Source: CAZJQD01 sp964548165 [NCBI: uncultured bacterium]
GTDB taxonomy: Bacteria; UBA8481
DNA length: 13,148 nt
Reading direction: 5' to 3'
Assembly (NCBI GenBank): GCA_964548165.1
Contig: CAZJQD010000024.1
Span: 1-13,148, forward strand
Positions within the stretch are counted from its first letter, which is position 1; each line of letters begins with the position of its first letter. The notes below the pieces were generated by a model. That model had not been told where the DNA came from. It saw only the letters and a program-made list of their open reading frames with translations, and did not search any database. The translations under genes were made by a program, and so were the position numbers. Shown here piece by piece: positions 6,547-13,148 of the stretch.

Positions 6547-7986
6547 CTACTGGTGGGTGATATTGAGGAGCGAGGCCGTATTCCTGCACTCGTGACACAC
6601 CCCGTCCACATACGTGGCCTTGTATCCGCACTTTTCCAGGAACGAACAGGCCAGAGCGGCTCGCCGACCGGTCCCGCAATGAACATAGTAGTGAATGTCC
6701 CTGGAGAGCTCCGATAACCGATCTCTCAGCCGGGTATAGGGGATCGAGATGGCCCCCGGAAGATGGCCCTCGGCGAATTCGGAGGAGGTTCGCACGTCGA
6801 GTATTTGACTTCCTTCCGGGAGCGCGGCGTGGTCCCAGGAAGTGAATTCCTGACGCGATAGAGCTGCGAGAAGCTCTCCAGCCTTCTCGAGGTCCCGGCA
6901 AAGGGCGTATCCTTCGACATTGTCGAGCCCGATCTGGTAGAGCCGGCGCGCGGCGAGAGCGGCGCCTTCCACCGTTTCGGCGCACAGAAGAATCCTGTCG
7001 TGTTCCGAGACAAAGGACCCGGCCGAAGAGAGAAAGAACGACGTAGAGAGCGGCGCGAGTATGGCGCCGGCAAAATGCCCGTCGCTGAAAGCCGCGGCAT
7101 CGTGACGCAGGTCGAGGACATAGGTGCTCGCCTTCCCTGCCCGTTCGACAAACTCAACCGGATCAAGCCGCCCGGGATGAGAATAGCCACCCGTGATGCG
7201 GATGCCATCCCGGTTGACTTTCTTCATCCGCGCGAAGTAGAGCGGCGGGTCGGGCTGGCCCCGCAGGATCTCTTCGATGAATCGGTCCTTGTCCTCACCC
7301 GCTCTCCGTAGGGCCGTGTTGAAGAGTCTTTCGTAGCCCAGGGTCGTTGTCGGGACAGCGCCCAGGGACTTGCCGCACGCGCTTCCGGCTCCGTGTCCGG
7401 GCAGAATTTGGAGGAAGGCCGGGAGATCCTTCAGGCAAGTCACGAGACTCTCTTGCAGAGATTCCGCCGAGGCTCGCATGGTTCCCTTCGCCCCGGCGGC
7501 CGTCTCGAGAAGATCGGGTCTGCCGACGTCGCCAACAAAGACAAAGTCCCCCGTAAGCAGGGCCATCGGCTGATCGGCCCCGGCGCCGCGATCCAGGACC
7601 AGGTACGAGAGATGCTCGGGCGTATGGCCCGGCGTGGAGATTGCCGTGAACTCGATCTTGCCAACATTAAACGTGTCGCGGTGTCCGATCAGGCGGACGT
7701 TGTGCCCGGGCATCGGCCACGCGTACTGCCAATCGGTGCCGCCCTCCCGGGAGAGATAGATCCGGACCGCATGGTCACGGGAGAACTCCTGCGCGCCGCT
7801 GACAAAGTCGGCGTGGATATGCGTCTCCACGACCGCGGTGATGCGTAGCGCGTTTTCTTCAGCGAGCCGCATGTAGGGACCAATGTCTCGTTCCGGGTCG
7901 ACCACTATAGCCTCGCCGGTCTTCTGGCAGCCGATGAGGTAGGCGTACTGGGCCAATGAAGGATCAAAAACCTGTCGCAAAAGCAT
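6547..7986 (-). CDS. CstB-like persulfide dioxygenase-rhodanese fusion (metallo-beta-lactamase fold plus two rhodanese domains)
   Basis: The 479-residue protein starts with a metallo-beta-lactamase domain (~1-250) of the ETHE1/persulfide dioxygenase group: ETHIHADFVSG (~54-64), STPGHTPEHLSY (His ~121), and LLTGDFVFVGDVGRPDL (Asp ~147), giving the His-His-Asp iron site known for this family, and ILPGHGAGSACG (~193-204). Phe replaces the second His of the usual HxHADH motif; I recall this as common in rhodanese-fused members. A degenerate rhodanese domain (~270-375) has CAETVEGA in place of a CxxGxR loop. A second, active-looking rhodanese domain (~385-479) has HCGTGRRA with the persulfide-accepting Cys near 436. 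The order matches CstB, which turns low-molecular-weight persulfides into thiosulfate/sulfite. ATG 7986 has a GAGG site 9 bases upstream. The 102-bp gap before it (7987-8088) shows no convincing promoter. The TauE-like exporter follows one base after the stop. No CstR/BigR-type regulator or sqr is in view. Confidence 0.93.
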   Translation of the reverse strand: MLLRQVFDPSLAQYAYLIGCQKTGEAIVVDPERDIGPYMRLAEENALRITAVVETHIHADFVSGAQEFSRDHAVRIYLSREGGTDWQYAWPMPGHNVRLIGHRDTFNVGKIEFTAISTPGHTPEHLSYLVLDRGAGADQPMALLTGDFVFVGDVGRPDLLETAAGAKGTMRASAESLQESLVTCLKDLPAFLQILPGHGAGSACGKSLGAVPTTTLGYERLFNTALRRAGEDKDRFIEEILRGQPDPPLYFARMKKVNRDGIRITGGYSHPGRLDPVEFVERAGKASTYVLDLRHDAAAFSDGHFAGAILAPLSTSFFLSSAGSFVSEHDRILLCAETVEGAALAARRLYQIGLDNVEGYALCRDLEKAGELLAALSRQEFTSWDHAALPEGSQILDVRTSSEFAEGHLPGAISIPYTRLRDRLSELSRDIHYYVHCGTGRRAALACSFLEKCGYKATYVDGVCHECRNTASLLNITHQ

Positions 7987-8088
7987 CGCTTAAACCTCGC
8001 CCTTCTGAAACGTGAATCGCCCTGGATGAACCCTGCCGGCCTCACCGCGCACAATTCGGAATCGACTCCATGCACGCCCATCCAGTCA

Positions 8089-9678
8089 CTAAAGCGGCAA
8101 GACCTCGATCCAGTCGCCGGCGAGCTGGAATCTTGAGTGCACGAGTTCTTCCGAGACCTGCCGATCGACGCCGCGGGACGAGAGGATGACCCCGGTGTGG
8201 ATGTGCCCCCTCACGCGCACGTCGCCCTTCTGCGCATTGTCCACCTCGGCCTTGACGGCGATCCGCGACGCGGTCAGGCGCTGGAGATTGCCCAGGAGTT
8301 GCGCGCGCAGCGTGATCAGCTTCCTGAGCGTCGGCCCCGACTCCGCCCTCAGGTTGGCGGCGTCCAGGGCCTTGAACGGCGCCAGGGATGTATCCACGTC
8401 GCTGACGCGATCGCGGATGAACGCGGCCGCCTTCTCCACGGCCTCCAGCTTGCGATGCGCCAGGAAGTTCTCGCCGAAGACGATCCGCGTCTGCGTGCCG
8501 GCGACCGAGCCGAGCGTGCGGCATCGCAACCCGGTGCCCGTTCTCAGGAGACCACCGACGACGGCGCCGGGTTGGCCCATGACCTCCACCACTCCCAGGG
8601 TGTCGATGTGCGAGTGCAGGATGCCCCTCTGGACGCGCACGGCAACCTGGGCCTCCACGTGCGCGTTCTCGATGAACTTGGCCGTGACCTCGCCGCCCGC
8701 CTTGATCCGCCCCTTGTTCCTTCCCAGGATGCCGCCGACCACGCGGATCGATCCCGAGGCCTCGACGAGCGAACCCGCGATCGATCCGCCGACCTCGAGA
8801 TCGCCGCCGGCACGCACCGTGAACCCGTCGGCGATGGATCCCTGGATGAAGACGCTCCCGGGAAACTCGACGTTGCCCGTGGAAAAGTCCACGTCACCAT
8901 CGATGCGCCGGAGTGCGATGACCGAGAGCACGCCGTCCTTGCAGAGGATCTCGCCGGCGATCGTGGCGTGGATTCCGTCCTCGCGGTTCTCGGTGCCGGG
9001 GCCGGCCGTCAGCGTTCGACCCAGCGGCATCTCGGGCGCCGCCAGGACCTTCCCGTGCACGTTCATCCCGGGTCGGCTGGGCTCGGCCGCCACGGAGTAG
9101 GCCAGGAGATCGCCGATCAGCACGGCCTTGTGCGCCGAATGCTCCCGGAAGTCGACTCTCGCCTCTTCGTCCCTGGTCTTTCCCGTCTCGGCAAGCGCCC
9201 ACGTGGCGACATGTCCGGGAACCGGCGAGACGCCGCGCGCGACCACCGCATGCATCGTCTCCGTGAGCCCGATCTCGATCAGCCGGTCCACGGCAACCCG
9301 ATCGATGCCATAGACGACGCGATACTCGTTCTCCAGCGTCGCGAGCATGGTCGCCAGCTCCATGGGACGACCGCTTCCCAGGGGCGGCATGAGGGCTACG
9401 TCCACCGTCATGGAGTCGCGCGAGACCTCGACGCGCATCTCCGCGTCCCGGATCACGGCCACTTCCGCCAAGCCCGCGTTCCCGCTTTGACCGAGGATGC
9501 GGCTGAAGTCGACGGTCTCCAGCATCCTGTTGATCTCGTCGACGGAATTGGTCTCGGGGTGCTCGAGGAGTTGGGACATGCCCGATTCCTGGAAGGACTT
9601 CGCGATCCGATCCAGCACCTGCTCCGCCCGCCGCTGCTCGCGCGAGGAGGCCGTCAGCTCCTCAGAGAGCGCGGGCAT
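8089..9678 (-). CDS. FapA/DUF342 family protein (flagellar assembly protein A-like)
   Basis: The protein is 529 residues long from ATG 9678. Residues ~1-150 form a variable N-terminal part; ~155-410 form the DUF342/FapA core, a glycine-rich repeat likely folding as a beta-helix, with the diagnostic runs IDGDVDFSTGNVEFPGSV (~260-277), GGILGRNKGRIKAGG (~315-329) and AKFIENAHVEA (~333-343). A helical, coiled-coil-like stretch (~405-480) and a short beta tail follow. The family is widespread; one member is needed for polar flagellar assembly in Vibrio vulnificus, but most are uncharacterised and non-flagellated bacteria also carry them. No signal peptide or membrane segment is visible. A GTG at 9682-9684 is too close to the GAGGAGG site, so ATG 9676-9678 is chosen. 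The gene starts 24 bp after the stop of the Ig-repeat/DUF3494 surface-protein gene, suggesting one operon and a role tied to surface or envelope structure rather than flagella (no flagellar genes nearby). Confidence 0.93.
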   Translation of the reverse strand: MPALSEELTASSREQRRAEQVLDRIAKSFQESGMSQLLEHPETNSVDEINRMLETVDFSRILGQSGNAGLAEVAVIRDAEMRVEVSRDSMTVDVALMPPLGSGRPMELATMLATLENEYRVVYGIDRVAVDRLIEIGLTETMHAVVARGVSPVPGHVATWALAETGKTRDEEARVDFREHSAHKAVLIGDLLAYSVAAEPSRPGMNVHGKVLAAPEMPLGRTLTAGPGTENREDGIHATIAGEILCKDGVLSVIALRRIDGDVDFSTGNVEFPGSVFIQGSIADGFTVRAGGDLEVGGSIAGSLVEASGSIRVVGGILGRNKGRIKAGGEVTAKFIENAHVEAQVAVRVQRGILHSHIDTLGVVEVMGQPGAVVGGLLRTGTGLRCRTLGSVAGTQTRIVFGENFLAHRKLEAVEKAAAFIRDRVSDVDTSLAPFKALDAANLRAESGPTLRKLITLRAQLLGNLQRLTASRIAVKAEVDNAQKGDVRVRGHIHTGVILSSRGVDRQVSEELVHSRFQLAGDWIEVLPL

Positions 9679-9685
9679 GAACACC

Positions 9686-9692
9686 CCTCCTC
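9686..9692 (-). promoter_or_regulatory. Ribosome binding site deciding the FapA start
   Basis: On the minus strand GAGGAGG occupies 9692 down to 9686, seven bases before ATG 9676-9678 and only one base before the alternative GTG 9682-9684. The spacing favours the ATG. It lies in the 24-bp gap after the stop of the upstream gene. Confidence 0.7.
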
Positions 9693-9702
9693 GGGACCCT
9701 CT

Positions 9703-12700
9703 TCATGGCGAAGGCACGTTGATGACGGTGTTCACCATCGTCACGCCGGCCGAGAGGGCCAGGGCTCGACCGTTGAGCGTCACGACCGCGACGTTGCCCG
9801 CGGTGGAGAACGTGGTCGCCGCCGACGAGATGATGGTTCCCTCCATGGTGCCGCCGCCGGCAGCGTTGATCGTCGCCGCACTGCCCACGCGCCAGAAGAT
9901 GTTCTTCGAACGCGCGCCGTTCACCAGGAGCACGCTGCGCGGAGCGCCGGCCGCGCCCACGGTGAGCGTGCTGGCCATCTGGAAGACGAAGACGGCGTCG
10001 GGGTCTCCCCCGCCGTCGAGCGTCAGGTCCGATCCGGTCAGCAGGAACGCGCCGGACGTGGACTTGTAGATGCCGGGAAGCAGGACGAGGCCGCCCAGCT
10101 GTCCGGCGCCCGGATCCACGCCGCCCGGCATGGCGGCGGGCGAGAGGTTATTGAAGGCCGTGTTCGCATCCGCGAGCGCCTGCGTGGCGATGGCCAGCGT
10201 CGCGGCCGTGCCTCCCACTCCGGCCCCGCCCGGAGGCGGTCCCCCCGTATAGATCCTGCCGTTCACTCTCCCATAATTCAGCGCCGTGATCGTGTAGCTG
10301 TCGCCCACGGAATCCCCAAAGCCCGTCACCAGGGTGGATGCGCCCGTCGTCCCGATGTCCCCGTTAATTACGGTCAAGAGCCCGTCGTTGGTAATCCCCG
10401 CCGCGCTCCCGAAGCTTCCGAAAGGCGACGATGTGCCCAGCGATACGGCCGTGGCCGAAGTCAGGATACCCGTCGTGAAGCTCCAGACCTTGCTGGCCAG
10501 CATCGCATTACCCGCGAGATCCCGGGCCGCCGTCGTGATCGTGGCCGTGTACTGCGTGTTAGCCGCGAGGTTGGCGGTCGGATCGAAGGAGGCGATGTTA
10601 CTGAGGAGGATCAGGTCGTAGACGAGCGCGCCCGGCACGTTGTTCCCGCTCACCGCTTCCTTCACCGAGAAGGTCACGTTCGTGATCGTGGCCGGGTCCA
10701 TGGGCTCGCTGAAGGTAGCTGAGATATTGCTGTTGATGGTCACGCCGACGGCATTCGCCGCCGGCACGACCACGGTCACCGTCGGCGCGGTATCGTCCGG
10801 GGCGGCGCCCGTCGTCCAGCTCCACGTGGAATCCGCCGCCAGGCCGTTGCCGGCAAGGTCACGGGCGCCGGTGGTGATCGTGGCGACGTAGAGCGCGTTG
10901 GGCGCGAGCGGGTTCGAGGGCGCGAAGACCGCGTTGACGCCGGAGTAGGAGATGGTCCCCGAGACAGGGACGCCGCCCGTCGTGAGGGTAAAGGTGGTCG
11001 TCGTGAGCGTCAGCGGATCCATCGACTCGCTGAACGTGGCGCCCACCTGCGTGTTGATCGCGACGTCGGTGGCGCCGTTCGGGTTGATCGTTGCGATGAC
11101 CCGGGGCGCCGTCACGTCGGGCGCGGCGCCCGTGGTGAAGATCCACGCGTAGTCGCTCGCCAGGGCGTTGCCTGCGAGGTCGCGGATCCCCGTCGAGAGG
11201 GCTACCGTGTACTGGGTGTTGGGCAGAAGGTCGCCCGTCGGCTTGAAGGTGGCGATGTTGCTGAGAAGCACCAGGTCGTAGACGAGGGTTCCCGGCACCG
11301 CCGTGCCTGAAATGGTCTCCTTCACCGTAAAGGTCGTGATCGTGACGGTGGCCGGGTCGAGGGGCTCGCTGAACGTGGCCGCGATCGTCTGGATGCTGAT
11401 GCTGACGCCCGTCGCCTGGTCCGCGGGCACCACCTGGGTCACGGTGGGTGCCACGCTGTCCGGGGCCGCGCCCGTGGTCCAGCTCCACGTGGAATCCGCC
11501 GCCAGGCCGTTACCCGCCAGGTCGCGGGCGCCGGTCGTTACGCGGGCGATGTAGAGGGTGAAGGGGCTGAGCGCATTCGTGGGCGCAAAGACCGCGTTCA
11601 CGCCCGAGTAGCTCACGGTCCCCGGCACGTCAACGCCGCCCGTCGTCAGCGTGAACGTGGTCGTCGTGAGCGTCAGGGGGTCCATCGGCTCGTTGAACGT
11701 GGCCCCCACCTGAGTGTTGATCGGAACTCCGGTAGCCCCGTTCGCATGGATGGTCTCAATTACCCGGGGCGGGATCGTGTCCGGCAACGCGCCGGTCGTG
11801 AAGGTCCAGACGAAGTTGCTGTCCAGGCCGTTCCCCGCGAGATCCCGGGCGCCGGTCGTTAGCGTGGCCGTGTACCGGGTGTTGACCGCGAGGTTGCCCG
11901 TGGGCCGGAAGGTGGCGATGTTGGAGAGGAGCACCAGGTCATAGACGAGCGTGCCGGGCACCGCGACGCCGCTGGAATCCGTCACGAGGAAGGTCAAGGT
12001 CGTGATCGTCGCCGGATCCATCGGCTCGCTGAACGTCGCCGCGATCGTCTTGATGTCGTAGCTCACGCCGGTGGCGTTGTGCGACGGAACCACGAGATTG
12101 ACGCGAGGCGCCACCGTGTCGGGGGCGGGGCCCGTCGTCCAGCTGAGCGTCGAATCCTGGGCCAGGCCGTTGCCGGCCAGGTCCCGGGCGCCGGTCGTAA
12201 TCCGGACGGTATAGAGCGTGAGGGGGCTGAGCGCATTCGTGGGCGCAAAGACCGCGTTCACGCCCGAGTAGCTCACGGTCCCCGGCACGTCAACGCCGCC
12301 CGTCGTCAGCGTGAACGTGGTCGTCGTGAGCGTCAGGGGGTCCATCGGCTCGTTGAACGTGGCGCCGACCTGCGTGTTGATCGGAACGCCCGTGGCCCCG
12401 TTCGCGTGGATGGTCTCAATTACCCGGGGCGGGATCGTGTCCGGCAGTGCGCCGGTCGTGAAGGTCCAGGCAAAGTTTCCGGCCATCGCATTGCCGGCGA
12501 GATCCCGGACCGCTGTCGTGATCGTGGCCGTGTACTGGGTGCTGGCCGCGAGGTTGCCCGAGGGGCGGAAGGTCGCGATGTTACTGAGCAGGATCAAGTC
12601 GTAGACGAGCGTGCCCGGAACGACGTTTCCGCTGAGAGTCTCTTTCACGCTGAAGGTCAGGTTCGTGAGCGTCGCGGGATCCATCGGCTCGCTGAACGTC

Positions 12701-13148
12701 GCCGCGATCGTCTTGATGTCGTAGGTCACGCCCGTCGCCAGGTTCGCGGGGACGACATGGGTGACCGTGGGCAGGACCGTATCGGGGGCGGGTCCCGTCG
12801 TCCAGCTGAGCGTCGAATCCTGGGCCAGGCCGTTGCCGGCCAGGTCTCGGGCGCCGGTCGTGATGCGAACGGTGTACAGCGTGAGGGGGCTGAGCGTGCT
12901 TGATGGCGCAAAGACCGCGTTCACTCCGGCGTAGGTCACGGTTCCCGGCACGTCCAACCCGCCCGTCGTCAGCGAGAAGGTCACGGGTGTCAGGGTCAAT
13001 GGGTCCATCGGCTCGTTGAACGTGGCGCCGACCTGCGCGTTAATCGGAACGCCCGTGGCCCCGTTCGCGTTGATGGTCGCGATGACCCGGGGCGGGATCG
13101 TGTCCGGAAGAGAGCCGGTCGTGAAGGTCCAGGCGAAGTTGCCGGCCA
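9703..13148 (-). CDS. Giant surface protein: alternating Big_5-type Ig repeats plus C-terminal DUF3494 ice-binding-like domain (5' end outside window)
   Basis: The frame is open from the TGA at 9703-9705 to the right edge, so at least 1147 residues are visible and the N-terminus (including any signal peptide) is missing; internal ATGs such as 13006-13008 are not starts. Coding 13148 to 10456 are eight Ig-like domains of the SbsA/Big_5 type plus 15 residues of a further one, each with a PRVxxTxPxxGATGV-like beginning, xATFSEPMDP, and a RDLAGNxL turn. Coding 10455 to 9706 is a 250-residue DUF3494 domain, recognised by VSLGTSSPFGSFG near its start, GDIGTTGAS, NNLSP, LLPGIYKSTSGAFLLTG, DAVFVFQMASTLTVGA, SKNIFWRVGSAATI and GTMEGTIIS. 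DUF3494 is a beta-helix that binds ice in some bacteria and algae and may serve adhesion in others; binding activity cannot be read from this sequence. The protein ends right after the domain with no sorting signal (no LPxTG or PEP-CTERM). It is probably secreted, with the repeats acting as a stalk. fapA follows after 24 bp. Confidence 0.92.
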   Translation of the reverse strand, partial: AGNFAWTFTTGSLPDTIPPRVIATINANGATGVPINAQVGATFNEPMDPLTLTPVTFSLTTGGLDVPGTVTYAGVNAVFAPSSTLSPLTLYTVRITTGARDLAGNGLAQDSTLSWTTGPAPDTVLPTVTHVVPANLATGVTYDIKTIAATFSEPMDPATLTNLTFSVKETLSGNVVPGTLVYDLILLSNIATFRPSGNLAASTQYTATITTAVRDLAGNAMAGNFAWTFTTGALPDTIPPRVIETIHANGATGVPINTQVGATFNEPMDPLTLTTTTFTLTTGGVDVPGTVSYSGVNAVFAPTNALSPLTLYTVRITTGARDLAGNGLAQDSTLSWTTGPAPDTVAPRVNLVVPSHNATGVSYDIKTIAATFSEPMDPATITTLTFLVTDSSGVAVPGTLVYDLVLLSNIATFRPTGNLAVNTRYTATLTTGARDLAGNGLDSNFVWTFTTGALPDTIPPRVIETIHANGATGVPINTQVGATFNEPMDPLTLTTTTFTLTTGGVDVPGTVSYSGVNAVFAPTNALSPFTLYIARVTTGARDLAGNGLAADSTWSWTTGAAPDSVAPTVTQVVPADQATGVSISIQTIAATFSEPLDPATVTITTFTVKETISGTAVPGTLVYDLVLLSNIATFKPTGDLLPNTQYTVALSTGIRDLAGNALASDYAWIFTTGAAPDVTAPRVIATINPNGATDVAINTQVGATFSESMDPLTLTTTTFTLTTGGVPVSGTISYSGVNAVFAPSNPLAPNALYVATITTGARDLAGNGLAADSTWSWTTGAAPDDTAPTVTVVVPAANAVGVTINSNISATFSEPMDPATITNVTFSVKEAVSGNNVPGALVYDLILLSNIASFDPTANLAANTQYTATITTAARDLAGNAMLASKVWSFTTGILTSATAVSLGTSSPFGSFGSAAGITNDGLLTVINGDIGTTGASTLVTGFGDSVGDSYTITALNYGRVNGRIYTGGPPPGGAGVGGTAATLAIATQALADANTAFNNLSPAAMPGGVDPGAGQLGGLVLLPGIYKSTSGAFLLTGSDLTLDGGGDPDAVFVFQMASTLTVGAAGAPRSVLLVNGARSKNIFWRVGSAATINAAGGGTMEGTIISSAATTFSTAGNVAVVTLNGRALALSAGVTMVNTVINVPSP
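11563..11703 (-). repeat. Exact 141-bp repeat, copy 1 (inside an A-type Ig domain)
   Basis: These 141 bases are identical to 12223-12363, exactly 660 bp away; the flanks then diverge, including at silent positions. The pair lies in the third and second last-but-one A domains. Identity also at third codon positions indicates recent duplication or gene conversion rather than only selection on the protein. Confidence 0.85.
12223..12363 (-). repeat. Exact 141-bp repeat, copy 2 (inside an A-type Ig domain)
   Basis: Identical to 11563-11703. Further shorter exact matches in the same array are 12131-12183 with 12794-12846 (53 bp, 663 bp apart) and 10814-10848 with 11477-11511 (35 bp, 663 bp apart), so different segments of neighbouring units have been homogenised pairwise. 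Confidence 0.85.

Larger units (their letters stand above)
10456..13148 (-). repeat. Alternating A/B Ig-domain repeat array, about 660-bp higher-order unit
   Basis: In order of translation: A 13101-12781, B 12780-12439, A 12438-12118, B 12117-11779, A 11778-11458, B 11457-11116, A 11115-10795, B 10794-10456, preceded by the end of another B (13148-13102). Type A is always 107 residues and contains GVNAVFAP; type B is 113-114 residues and contains LVYDLxLLSNIA. The strict alternation means that the duplicating unit is the A+B pair (about 660 bp), of which four are visible. B domains end mostly in WTFTTGALPD and A domains in WTTGPAPD or WTTGAAPD, giving short D/P-rich linkers. Confidence 0.9.

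Noticed and set aside
7987-8088. A promoter or operator for the sulfur genes in the 102-bp gap after fapA.
   Set aside because: No pair of -35/-10 boxes with acceptable spacing and no clear dyad were seen; transcription may come from upstream or from a promoter type I cannot recognise.
8137-10722. A very long plus-strand open frame opposite fapA and the surface-protein gene, and similar ones opposite the ATPase gene (673-1938, 2017-3387) and opposite the HD-GYP gene (3579-4913, minus).
   Set aside because: They are antisense shadows common in GC-rich DNA: products are Arg/Asp/Gly/His-rich with no recognisable domain, while the opposite strand has clear protein families.
10456-13148. Regular repeats that might suggest a CRISPR or satellite array.
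   Set aside because: The period of about 320-340 and 660 bp is in frame, all units translate into Ig-like domains, and variation is mostly protein-conserving.

Overview
This is a GC-rich bacterial chromosome-like window with seven complete or nearly complete genes and two genes cut by its edges. No rRNA, tRNA, transposase, integrase or CRISPR array was seen. The gene types (Tad-type pilus ATPase, HD-GYP response regulator, FapA/DUF342, a surface protein with Ig-like repeats and a DUF3494 ice-binding-like domain, persulfide/sulfite handling) suggest an environmental, probably Gram-negative bacterium from a high-GC lineage (Deltaproteobacteria-like, Gemmatimonadota-like or a candidate phylum). 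There is no marker gene here, so the lineage cannot be settled.

Left part (1-4740). The tail of a probable SAM-dependent methyltransferase converges on a very large minus-strand gene (262-3393). That gene fuses two response-regulator receiver domains to a CpaF/TadA-type secretion ATPase with a long unassigned C-terminal tail. Head-to-head with it, across about 270 bp, lies a plus-strand response regulator with an HD-GYP cyclic-di-GMP phosphodiesterase domain (3663-4727). The shared intergenic region holds a sigma70-like promoter, two adjacent hairpins in the predicted leader of the HD-GYP gene, and a spaced imperfect duplication that overlaps the start of the ATPase gene. The pair looks like a signal-controlled pilus or secretion module, but no other tad/flp genes are visible.

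Middle part (4740-8090). A short spacer with a 14-bp palindrome and a 9-bp tandem repeat precedes an alpha/beta hydrolase of the non-heme chloroperoxidase type (plus strand). Converging on it is a minus-strand two-gene sulfur unit: a CstB-like persulfide dioxygenase/rhodanese fusion and, one base after its stop, a TauE/SafE-family permease. Together they would oxidise persulfide sulfur and export the sulfite or thiosulfate.

Right part (8089-13148). A FapA/DUF342 protein sits 24 bp downstream of a giant, 5'-truncated minus-strand gene. The latter encodes at least eight Big_5-like Ig domains in a strict alternation of two types (A and B), followed by a C-terminal DUF3494 domain. DNA copies of the repeats are locally identical (one exact pair of 141 bp), which points to recent duplication or gene conversion. 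The adhesin-like gene and fapA are probably one transcription unit; the sulfur genes follow on the same strand after a 102-bp gap.
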